Assembly: GCA_905331475.1 (NCBI GenBank)
Contig: CAJNYU010001721.1
Coordinates: 1 to 64,000, forward strand
DNA length: 64,000 nucleotides
Source of the DNA: Rotaria socialis
Lineage: Eukaryota > Rotifera > Eurotatoria > Philodinida > Philodinidae
Direction of reading: 5' to 3'
Below are positions 26,765-39,682 of the stretch, piece after piece. Position 1 is the first letter of the stretch; each line of letters begins with the position of its first letter. Position numbers and translations under genes: made by a program. The notes beneath the pieces are model-generated. The model saw only the letters and a program-made list of their open reading frames with translations. It ran no database searches and was not told where the DNA came from.

Positions 26765-29700
26765 GCAATTTAAAAAGCAATGAAAACTTTGATGAATATT
26801 TAATATCATTCATAAGACTCGAGTGTCAATCATGCGTTTTATTTTTAAATCATCATTTCACACAATGTCGAGAATCGAACGTAACTGTGAAAATGCAGTA
26901 AAAATGAATCGTATGTGAGAATTGCGTTCGATCAAGGTGTTAGAAGGTGCCCTTTTTTGGCTTCATGTTTCATCGCGAAGGAAAAAAATTGTTTTATCTT
27001 AAGTGTGTTTGTGGTATTGAGTTTTCAAATACATTTTTTTCAATTAGTTTAAACACGCAGCTGTATAACTTTTGCGGTTATGGTCACATATGATTGGATA
27101 CCATAGAAAACTGTTGTTACTATGATGTCGCATATGAAGGCTACCAGTAACTATAATTAAGGTTTTACAATACATATTTCAATGTTACTTATACCGATAT
27201 TCATGCTAATAGCACTTGTCGAGTATAATTGTAGATCAGATCTATTTTATATGTATTTAGAGCTTTGATTTATTGATATTAAGATACATTAAGTTAATAT
27301 GAAAAACAAAAATCCGAGTATGTGATGTAATATTCCGATTCATCGTAATCATTGTATAAAACGATGAAAATTTTTATGAATTACAGTTGATAGTATCTCC
27401 AGCTGTGATTAATTTTTTCGCAAAAAAAAATAGGCTTATTGTCGTTTACAATTTTGATACTAGTTAAGTTTTTGTCAGTTTCTTCTATAAATAGTAGATT
27501 GGATACAAGAATATATCAATGTTACATCGAATAATTACTACGATGATGTAATATATAATAGACCCAATTACGAGTACGATAGATTATCATACAGTTGCCA
27601 GAATAACGATAGTCTTCCTAACAATATTTTCATCGCCACTAGCGCCCACTACACATATGACTTATATTACAATAGTATCTAGTATAAACAAAACTCCATC
27701 ATTATCTTCGACCGAAGAAATCATTCGCTCACATTTCTTCTTTTTTGACTATCTATAACTTTTTTATCTGGTTCAAATTTTGATTGTTGCTCGTAAACAA
27801 TAATATTGTGTTACTGTTTACTGATGAGATTCTCTTCTTTAAACAATTTTATCAAGGGAAGTTCAAGGAATACATGCAATCGATTAGTTACTTATAAAGC
27901 ATGAAATTGCATTAATGTGTTACACAATAATAAATCACTCATGCTATAAGAATTATGCTGTGATATCAGAAATGACGTTTTTCTCGCTGAAGTACTCTGT
28001 TTTGCATACGTTTATATGATTAAAAAAAATATTCATGAACAAAATTACATTTAACTCTTCCACTACACTGGTTTCTAAATTCATTTTTCAAAAGCTAACT
28101 TCCTTCCGTATTAATCTCGTTCATGTGATTGTTTTAATCATGTATTACTTCATGATGATTGAATCTTTATTAAGACAAATACAAAATAGTTGCGTGCTTT
28201 TTGCATCTCCTCAATTCAATCTTTTCTTTTCCCAGCTTTGGTTAATTTAAGTGATGCAAGGGGAAAACGATTTCAGATTGACTGCCACAGTCACAGTTCG
28301 AACAATAGAAAATAGCGTACAACTAAATCAACTAGCAGACGTAAGAAAAACATCATCACTGATTTTTTACTCATTATCATAGGTATGCATGTCTGACCGA
28401 ACTGAATAATCGCTAGTATGCTTTCATTCTCCAAAAGATTATATCTGTATTTTAAGTGCGAGAAACATTAGTAATTCTTCTGTCCTATGAAATTAATCCC
28501 GTCGTCGCGTGCCATACTCGAATGAGTTTGTTTGTATTATCTGCGTGAACTATTCTTTTGTGGCTTTTTATTATTTTATAAAAATCGTGCAGTGATATCA
28601 TTATAAACTCTCTCGCGTAGGCGAAACCTTCCTGTTTGTTTGAGTTGTATTGATGACATTCAAGAACTGCTTCTAGCTGATATTTAACAGCTACCACATA
28701 ATAATATACGCACAACTTCCATGTAAACATTTAGAAAGTCCTATGCAGGATATATATATATATATATATAGCTATATATGTATCGTATTTTGTTTTTGAA
28801 GCACGGCTTATTAGTAGCCAATATCAAACTATAATCAAATTAGATTATGTTTTGAATATCTCGCAAATAAAATGTACGAGTTGATGAATAGTGTAGAAGA
28901 TTCACTATGGAACAACTTACTATGAGCCAATCATGACTGAACTAAAGCGAATTAAATGGTATTACTTCCTTGTAGTTTTAGTACGGTTGTTGATTGTTAG
29001 ATAGCGTGTCATCCTTGGGACGCCAATTGAGTGAAATCGAATGAACTAAATCTATTAAAACTCAGATTGATTAATAGTCAGTTAACCCGAGAGAGAAACA
29101 TTTTTACTCTAAGCTTGACTCAACTGATTAAGAAAGTTTTTTAGAAAAAAAATCTTTGTACGTAGTTAAAACTAATCAGCTAGATCAATTCTTTCTCGAA
29201 AAAGAGAGAAAGAGATAAAATATCCCCACAGGGTCTTTCTTCTGAATGATTTTATTTGCGAGACATTCATGTCGTATTATCGTTCCATTTGTTCTTTGAA
29301 CTTCTTATCGAGTTTCTCCTTGTGTTGCCTTATTTCATCATTCTGTTGCATTCGCTAGTCTTACTAAGTAACAAGCAGTAATCATTCGAACATTTCAGTA
29401 GCACTCTTCTAGAACATTGAAAATACACAGCTCGTTCTATAACATGTAATTGAAGGATTTGTCCTTTTATCTAAACTCTAATTATCTACTTCTATCAAAG
29501 AAGCAAGAAAAAAAATGAATACAGAGACGCAGTGTTCTATTATTTGACTGTACTACATTAAAGCAAAGAAGATTTCATTACAAATTATTGATTAACTTGA
29601 AAACAATTCATAAACTTTGATTTATTTCATAAGCTTTTTATAGCCTTGTTTCATTACCTATCATGACAATGATAGTCTTTTGTAAATATGCATTATAAAA

Positions 29701-31708
29701 TTACAATCTAAACATAACAATAGTATATCAAATATTATATTTTAACGGTGGCTTAGTACACAATGAACTTGTACGCTATGTCATCGTCTACGTATAGTAA
29801 AAAAAGAAAATTGCAAATAATAAAAACACGCCTCTATTGGCTTCATTCTAATAAATAATGTTCGTTTGCTTAAAATAGAATTCATCTATACATTTCGATA
29901 CTGTTTCATACGTACTTCGTCCCACTTTTTTTTTTATAGTACAAATGACATCCAACAAAGCTATTATTAGCACTTACAAGTATCTCTATAAATTTGTCTC
30001 ATAAAGCACTTGTATTGACAAGTACAAATTACACCTATCCCAATGATCTCTCCATTAGAAGAAGAAGAAGAAAATTTTTTATGAAACACATTTAAAACAA
30101 ATATTATTATACATTTGCTCTACAACGTGATCGAATTTCTTATCTGTCCGACACTTGATCAAATCGATGTTCATACATTTTTGATTTCGAACCTTTTCTC
30201 ACCTAACTAAAACATATTGCATTTAATTATGTATTTATCAACGGTACATTTCGATACATTAATTATTTATTGAACAACAAAAAAGCTCTTTATTAATTTA
30301 AATAGAAACTAAAAAAGAATCTACGCAATTCTCATTTCTTTTCCTATTTGTTCACATGTTCTATCGCCTTATTCGAATAATAATATTCAAAATAATAACT
30401 GATTTTGTTTGTATAAAAAACGATTCTCTTATAATAATAATAATAATAATAATAATCATAATAGTATGAAAATAAGAAAAGCATTGATGACAGAAGAAGT
30501 ATCATCATTTTCACAAACGATGACAATAATAATTGATAATACAAATATCATTACATTCCCAAGAGTACGATAATTCAATATGCAGTACTCATCAATAATC
30601 CGAAAGCCTTTCAACGATCTATTTCTATCATTTTCTTTTGTTCGCAGATTTCATTGAAAATTAAATGTCAAGATAAGAGTCATTACAAGTAATATAATGA
30701 CTGTTTGTCCTAGACCTTATTTGGCTAAAGATATCAATGCTGTTTTTATTATCGTGAGAACATCTTTCGCACTATTGACCGAGCATAAGAATATGTGTAA
30801 GCTGCTAATGTGTATATCTCAGTTAGACAATCCATTGATACATCAACTGATCAACACGCCAACACGAATATAACATCTGATTCTAACATACTAATAATAA
30901 TACTCCTTGACCGCTTGAATAGACTCGACGATATAATCATTGTTAGCGCATTTCTTATTCCTGATGGGACGACTGATATGTACGTGTGTGTCCTCGCATG
31001 ATTCTTTTCGTCATCTTGGAACCATCTCGTGTGTCTAGAGTCGACAGTAATTGGTAATGGCTTGGGAAAAGAACACGAAGGAAAATAGGTCTGATAACTT
31101 CCATGATAGATATGCCTGCGTGTATGAAACATATTTTTTCCGTTTTCTTTCTCATACTCTCCTCCCTTGCCGTCATTACTTGATTATCTCTTATATACAC
31201 GGTAGAAGCGCGCGCGAGCGCACACACACACACACACTCTAGAGAGAGTATGGTCTTTTTCCTCTTTATACACATTCTGGCACCAAAGTGAGAAAGACGG
31301 ACAGGAGAGTGAGAAAAGAAAAGAGAACTCGCATTTCTTTTTCGCTCTAGCCATTTGATGTGTGTGTACGTTTATACGTATTGTACAATTATTCCTTTTC
31401 TTCTTCTTCTTCGTCTTCTTCTTTCTCATAGTAGTGGTGCATTGTCGTTATAGTTTTTTTTTGGGTATACAATTTATTAGACAGAGAGAAAGAGAAAAAG
31501 AAAAAAAAAGTAAGAAGAAGAGAGAAAAAAAGAAAGAGACGAACACGGTATTGAACAGTTTTGTCTTTATTAATAATAATATTAGCGGGGCAACGACTAA
31601 GTTATTAGTTTTTCGATGCTATTGATATCATATCGTCGTATGTAATATTTTACTTCAATTCGTTCGTTCGTTCATTCATTCATTCATTCATATTTATAAA
31701 TTAAAATA
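26765..31708. other. gene-poor 4.9-kb stretch
   Basis: No coding exon with splice support. Contains simple repeats: (TA)n at about 28750-28770, (TAA)n at 30431-30457, (CA)n with a GC-alternating start at 31208-31237, and a GTTC/ATTC run at 31662-31691. The last ~500 bp are rich in purine/pyrimidine tracts and probably form the upstream region and leader of the MTCL-type gene. Confidence 0.5.
30431..30457. repeat. (TAA)n microsatellite
   Basis: Nine tandem TAA units in AT-rich intergenic DNA. Confidence 0.9.
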
Positions 31709-34700
31709 ATGTCAACGATTATTCGAAATTCTACTGGTGCTATTACTGTTACTGATGCTGCTGCTGTTACATCTACTTCAGAATCGGGTGGTAGTAAAAA
31801 AACTGACGCTATTGTTATCGCTATCAGCGACGACCAGAACACGATGACAATCAACCAGCATCATAATGATAAAGGTGAGCGTGAATGAAATAAACATATA
31901 ATGAAAGTGTCGCTCATCTTGATGGACAATTAAAATTAATAGAAGAGGGTTGACCCGTCTCAAATTATATTTTTAAATTTAATATCATCGGCTATTAAAT
32001 ATGACGAGATTGAGATCACGCTTTTCTTTTTAACTGGTCGGTTTTTTTTTTTTGAGGAAAAGTAGATAAAAAAGAAATAGACCGGAAACGGCGGAAATTG
32101 ATCTATGATAATGAAAAAATTACCTGCTAGCATTGTTTTCTTTTTTCTTTCTCTTCAGAATTAAAAATATGCATATGAACTTTTCTTGTAGCAACATAAG
32201 ACATTCTTTTCTAATGTTATACCAGACGTCGTAAGAATTTAAATTTCATCCATTGCATCCATGTATATACTTTTTAATATATTTATATGTATATACGCTT
32301 GATTTGACTTTTTCAAGAACCAATAGAGTATCTATTGTATTAATCGATGATGTGTTGCTAGTTTTATTGGTCACGTAACTCGAACAGCTTTTGACCTTTT
32401 TTCATCTTATTGCCAAGATAGTCTTTATCTAACATACACGCACATTTATTCATTGTTCATCATTAATCTTGCGTTTCATCGAACTATATACATGAAAATA
32501 CTGTTTCGATTGTTGATAGATGTATAACAAAGAGCTATGACAAAATATTGATTGTTTATTACTTAATATTTGTCTAAATGCTGATCCGACACGGAAATAT
32601 GTTTGAAGAAAAGGACTGATACATATATATATATATATATATACGCAACATTTTTCTTCATAATGGAGGCAGGCAACGACGATAATGAGAAAACCAGCTG
32701 TATACTGATTTCTTTTTTGGACTATTACATATAATAATGTTGCTCTCAATAGGTGGTTTAAGTAATAGAATAAAAAACCTTGAACTGATGTTAGAAGAAC
32801 ACATGCATGCGCATAAAGTTGACAGCTATTCAACTCGTTATCGCTCACTAAGGTATACCTATCATTATTGTACAATAACGGTCAAATTACCTAACAGGTC
32901 GTCAACACTTTTCAAACTAATAGAGTACTCTTAAAAAAAGCGAATAAAATAAATCAGTGTGTGCTCACAATTCTTCATGTTTCCTTCATTATAGGCCTAT
33001 CCTATCTCTATTCATCCATACATACGCATATTGAATAATTATCCTTGAAATTTACTTTGTGTCTCGATAATTATTTAGAAACTTCTACAGCTACAACTTC
33101 TGGTCCTAGTACGGTGTGTGAAGCACTTCGTCAACAAAACGATGCCCTCCGACAAGAACTTCATGATATACGACGGGTATAAATTTATTATTTTTTCTTT
33201 ACAATGTGTATATGTCTCTAAATGTTTCAAAAGATCACGCTCATATAATAGTAAACATATGTTCTCGTAATTTATTGTAGTTAATCATTATCATCATCAT
33301 CAGTTTCAAATCTTGTTTTTCTGTCAGCAGTGCTCATATGATATTCTTTTTCTTCGTTTCTTTTGACAGTTTACCCTCAGGCATGATCGATAAGGCCATA
33401 AATAAAATACATGAGATACATGTCGAGCAATAAAAAAGTTTCAAATGAATAATGATTTGCTAATATTTAATAGGAAATGGATGAAATTACCGATCAATTT
33501 CGTACTGAAGATGCCGAAGAATTTAAACAGCTACAAGCAGAACTTGAAATTGCTGGTTTGTTTACTTACCATTATCGATAGAAATGGTTGATAAATTTTA
33601 TTTTATTTTCTCTCTAGCTAAAAATTGTCGTATTCTTCAATTTAAATTGCGTAAAGCTGAAAAACGAAATGAAAATATGGAGTGTGAAAAAGCTGCATTA
33701 GAAGGTGAAAAAGAAAGAATAGATTTCTCTTATGGAATTAAATCTAGCAATGTTCTTTTTTTTCTGGCAGATACAATTCAACGATTAACCCGTGATAATT
33801 ATCGAACTCGTGATCTTGATGAAGAATTATTAATTGCAAAAGAAGTCAGTGTACGATTACATAGTGAACTAGAGAAAAGTGAAGAATCCAGAATGATAAC
33901 TGAGAAACTAAATATTGCACTTAAACAACATTTAGATACATTGAAAGAATCATTCAATGAAAAAATATCAACAGTAAAGCACACTGATCTTTATTCTTCA
34001 ACGATCTTTTATTTTGATATTATTCTAGGAAATCAATGACGAATATCATTCCTGGCAATTATCTATTAATCTATATGAATCACTTTTTCGTGAATATATA
34101 CTCATGGAAGAATTAACATGTTTGAATTCCAAGAAAAACAAGAGAAATAATCAAAAACAGTATTCAACAGATACCGATGGACACGATGTGTCAGATTTAA
34201 TGAATTCCTATCAACAGAAAATTTCAGTGCTCAATGATGAAATAAATCAATTGAAACAAGATGTTATTAATCGTGATAGTGACTTGTCACAATTGCGTAT
34301 TCAAAATAAAATTTTAAAACAACGCAGTCGAAGCGTTGATAGAACAACGAATTCGAATAGTAATGATGATGAAGATAGTGGTGGGAAAGATCCGAATCGT
34401 TATCGACGAGGTGTGAGTGTCGATGGTGGTGGAAACCTACGTGAACAATTAGATGCATCGCTCGATGAAGTTCGCCTCTTGAAAAATAAAATCTTACGAT
34501 TAGAAGATGAATTAAATAGTTCAGCTTTGGTAGATTATTAAATTAAATTTACAAAAAAAAAACAATAAAATAATTTTATTCATTTTATAGGAAAAAGAAA
34601 CACTTTTAGTAAAACTCGATAATCAATCTAAACAAGGTGTCGATGACACAATACATGAAGATCTTCGTATATTTACTGATAAAACTGGTAAATATTGTCT

Positions 34701-37700
34701 TGTATATAATCTTCATCAATATATGCGGATATTTGTAGATAATCTGATAGCATCCATCAAAGACACTAAAGTAGATGGCAAGATTATTAATGATCTACAA
34801 CAATCATTACGTTCATCTCGATTGAATAAACAAAATCTCGTATGTTATTTTATATTCTTTATTATTCCTAGCTGTTCGAAATTCCATTTCATCGTTGGAC
34901 CAATCATGATGAAGTTTTCGCATTTTCACTACTGTTTCTTCTTCTAATGAACATGAAATCACTGAGAATCTGAACGGTTGAGTTTCAATCGAGGATAGAC
35001 CTTGTGGGCAACAAAAAATAATCCCCCACAGTATCGAAACCTCCCCATGTCGCACAAACCGATCGAAAACCGTCGGTTAACCGCGGTCACTTTTTATAAA
35101 AATCGGTTAACCGAATAAGTCATCGGTTATGTCGCTAAAATGGCTTAAATAACCGCGGTTAACCGACGGTTTTCGATCGGTTTGTGCGACATGGGTCAAG
35201 TCTTGTTTTTGAAAAACAATCCAAAACAGATGTTTTCTCTCTGTGTCAATATTTTCGTAGCAACATGTTTGTGTTTCTAACTCGAACTCAAAAATGTTTC
35301 ATAGTGGCTCTAAGAGTTTTCCTATAGAAAACATTTCATCTCGTTAATTAGTAATTCTATACTCATCGCTTAGCAAATGGAGAGCGACAAATCAAACTGA
35401 AACAGACTTTTTTGCCTGTACTCGTCGAAATGATTGATTGAATGGCGATAGTCCCACGAGAGAAAGCAATCGAACAATTGACTATGTTCTGTTGCAAGAT
35501 GATAAAAATATACTCGACAGTCTATTCGAGTATACAGACAGATCACTAATGGTTGATTGACATAGATGTATACTGTTGGTAATAGTTTGATGAATTAATT
35601 AAGCTATTTCATCATTCAAATGTACTCCATATTTTAAACCTTAGGCTAGAGTACGTAGACTGATCTATGAATGAGATAGTTCGATTTATACGATACGATC
35701 GTGGCACATTCACATCAAATCAATCTATCTACTCTGAAAACAAACTCGGTATTATAGTAAAATCTCGAGTTTTTTCAAAAAGACAACAAAAAAATAATAA
35801 AGAGAAAACGTTTACGGTAAGTTTACTATCTAGGATACTCGTAAACGTTTTCGACATTTCGGAAACCTCTACGGCATAAACACTTCCGTTACGCTTTATT
35901 ATGAATTTTCTGCACTATGAGATTTTCTTTATTAAAATCTATAAAACATACAAATAAACGAGCATTGACAATTCTCATACATTTCAAATAACCTATACGA
36001 TAATTATCGCGTGTTACAATAAAAACAACATAGCTCGTTAGCAAAATCATTCCTTTCTTTTCCGTCGTTTAAAATTATTTCAGTAATGACAACAGTAAAT
36101 CTATCTCTCGAATAATATCTTTAAAATTCTATTTCCTATTTAGGATGATGAAAATTCACCATCACTCGCCAAAACCAACCAGCAAACTTCCGAAATCTTC
36201 CAGCAAGCCAATGAATTTTTAACTCTTTTACAAAATAAAAATGAAACTCTCAATAAAATACGTTATCGTCTGACGAATTTAACCTATGATGCAGTTGATA
36301 CATGTACTCTGTTAGAAGAACTTGATACAAGAAAACATGATTTAGAAGATACAAAACAACTTTGTAATCAATTGCAAACCACAATCGATAATCTTCACAT
36401 ATCATCGAAAACATTGGAAGAAAAACTTCAAGAACATACAAAAACAAATCAAACACTTGAGAAAAATCTTGAAAAACAGAAAAAAATCAATGGTGACTTA
36501 CAACAAGAAAATACACGTTTATCAACACTAAATGCTAAACAATTACAAGATTTACGACATATCGAACAATTGCGTCAATCAATAATAACATTTGAAAAGA
36601 AACTTGATCAGAAGCAAACGCGTGTTAATGAATTATCGATGAAAATTATTGAAAAAGAGGATATTATTGAAACCAAAGTGAAAGAATGCCAAAAACATCG
36701 ATTAGAATTACGTGAACTTGAAACAAAATATTATACATTAGGAAAACAATTAGAAGAGCAAATTATGGCGATGACTAAAGAAATGGAAAAATTAAATGTT
36801 GAAAAAGAAATGTTAAAATTTGATCTTGAATCTTTACGATTAAATCAACAGAATGTAAGTCGTACATGAGCAATTCAACTTTCTACATAAGAATCTATAT
36901 TGAATCATAGGCATTCTATTTTTATTCTTTATAGAAAAAAAGATGATACTTTCAGGGAAAAATTCCGCGATATTAGATTCATGATTAGACAACCACACAT
37001 ACCATAAGATAACTGAAAGGCATAATTATTCTCCTTGGATAAATATCATTCATATAGACTGAGCAAAGTGAAAATTTTGAAATTTATAAAGCCCTCAATC
37101 CGAATTTTATTGGTTTCTACATAGATTATTTATTATTTTGTGGTTAATTGGAAGGTCATTATAATTTTGTTTCGTTTTTGCTACTCTTCCACATTAATTT
37201 AAATATTATATTTTATTTTATTGTTTATTGATTCATTAGTATTTATTTACATTTACAATTTTTATTTTTATTTTACAAACGTTTCGAAAGCGTCAGCTTT
37301 TTTCGTCAATGCGCTTAAAACAGAAGAAATAGAATAATGATTCGACGAGTGTGTGATGCTATATGTTTTGCGTTTCATTTTCTTCCTCTTCTTCTTCTTA
37401 TGATACTGGTACGGAAGAATAAACAAGACGGTAAACCGGACGAGATAGGTTATATTGTAGCTTCTTCCGTACCAGTATCATAAGAAGAAGAAGAAGAAGA
37501 ATAAGAAAATAAAAAACAAAACATATAGCATCACACACTCGTCGAATCATTATTCTATTTGTTCTGTTTTAAGCGCACTGACGAAAAAAGCTGACGCTTT
37601 CGAAACGTTTGTAAAATTAAAATAAAAATTGTAAATGTAAATAAATACTAATAAATCAATAAACAATAAAATAAAATATAATATTTAAATTATTGTGGAA

Positions 37701-39646
37701 GAGTAGCAAAAACGAAAACAAAATAGATTATTTATGTGAGGAAAATTTTAAAAATTCACCCCACATGATATGAGTACATGACGAGACGTATCTGAATTCA
37801 CAGATTGAAATATCAAGTTTTTTTCTTCAACAGTTATCTCAAAATATCGAATGAGCAATTTTTGTTTTGTCTAGGAGCGACCCAAGTCCGTAGCTATGGA
37901 AGATGAAATAACACGTGCAAAAGCTGAATGTCGTCAACAGATATTCGATGGTGAAATTGAATCGTATAAACTTCGTTTAAATCAATCAAATTATGAAAAA
38001 GATGAACTGTTAAAATTTACTAAAGATCTTGAAAAGAAATATAAAGATCTACAAGTAAAATATGATGCCGATGAACAATCATGGATGAGAGTTAAAACAG
38101 AAATGTCCGAAAAACAGCGCAAAGTAAAATTATTATTTTTTATTATTTTTTAAAACAAAATCATTCTTTTTTTCTGCAGTACGATGAAAGTATTAAAATA
38201 AAATCTGAATTACAGAATGCTGTTGATCGTCTTCGTCAAAAATTATATGATCTTGAACTTTATGGCCAAGAAAAACAAAATAAATACAATATCGATAAAC
38301 AACAATGGGAAACACAACGAATTGAATTGTCCGGAAAGATAAATGAAGTAAGAGAATATGAAAATTTCAAATAAAACAAACAAAGAAATTTTTATGATTT
38401 TAATAGTTAGAAGAACAATTATCGAAAGTAACTAAACGTCAACGAAAAGAACTCGAAACTACATGGAAAAAAGAACGAACTGATTTACAAAAGCAACTTC
38501 AACAATCTCAACAATTAATTAAAGATTTACAAAAACAAATCAGTAACCGTGAAGTACCTATACATTTAACCGAGAAAATAAATGTTTTAATGACAGAAAA
38601 TGAATTATTATTAACTAAAATCAGAGAACTAGAAATTGTTGTTGACGATGTTCATTTATTGAAAACAGAAATGCATCGTTTGCGTGATAAAAATTCATCC
38701 GATTGGAATTATTGGAGAAAACAACAAAGTGATTTATATGCACAATTAAGACAACAGCATCATGTTAAAGAAGCAATCTTACACAAATTCGATCGATTAC
38801 AAAAACATGTAAGTTGATTCTCTAGTTCGAACAACTCACGCATAAGAATGTCTATAGGAAATTAGAAGAGTAAAATACTTTCGCCATCCGATCCATTGTA
38901 TATATTAATATCTGCTAAAAATATCCACACTGAAAATTAAAGAAAAGAAAAGTCCTGATCCTTTCTTTAAAGAAATTTCTAAAGGAACACGTTCTTACAT
39001 ATTTTTCGTGTCAAAGAAAACATAGAAAAACCGTTCGTTGAATCTAAAACTTCCAGGCCTAGTAGAGTCATATTTATATACTCGCAATGATATTTTCTAG
39101 ATACTCACCCTGAGGATGCACAAGGTACTTTTTCCGGTTCTATTATTCGATAATTACACATTTCTCAAATGCCTAGAGCTTCCCGGAATCTGTACGCAAA
39201 GCAATACTCTATGAAGAAGATAAAGCATGAATTTCATGTCGACTTTTAATCTTTGCCATAGTAAAATCTATGAATATTAGAGTTCAAATAGAAATTTATT
39301 ATTTCAATAACCTTTCCTCATCCTACTCGGCTTTCCGTACTTAAAATGCAATAGACGATAATAAGTAGAATGTGCTCGATTGTTTTTCTCATTATTATGC
39401 AAAACAAGTGGAATATATCTACTGAAAAGAATAAAATTAGTTATAGTATATGCTCGAACAATTCTCAACTTAGTTATATTCATCTATGGATAGAGAGAGG
39501 TTCAACCCAGTCGACTAAACCACCAGTGTTTGAAAAAAGAATAGAAAAATATTGACTATTGGGACCAAATTTTCTTTGATATATTTTCCTTTATGCAATA
39601 CTACTTTCTCCAACAACTTTCAGACGTCATCATCGGCCTATACACA

Positions 39647-39682
<36 letters not shown>

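Noticed and set aside
30344-30544. Minus-strand Tyr-rich frame
   Set aside because: Produced by the (TAA)n microsatellite.
31362-31625. Plus-strand frame rich in Phe and Lys
   Set aside because: Comes from pyrimidine and purine tracts (TTC and GAAAA runs); low complexity only.
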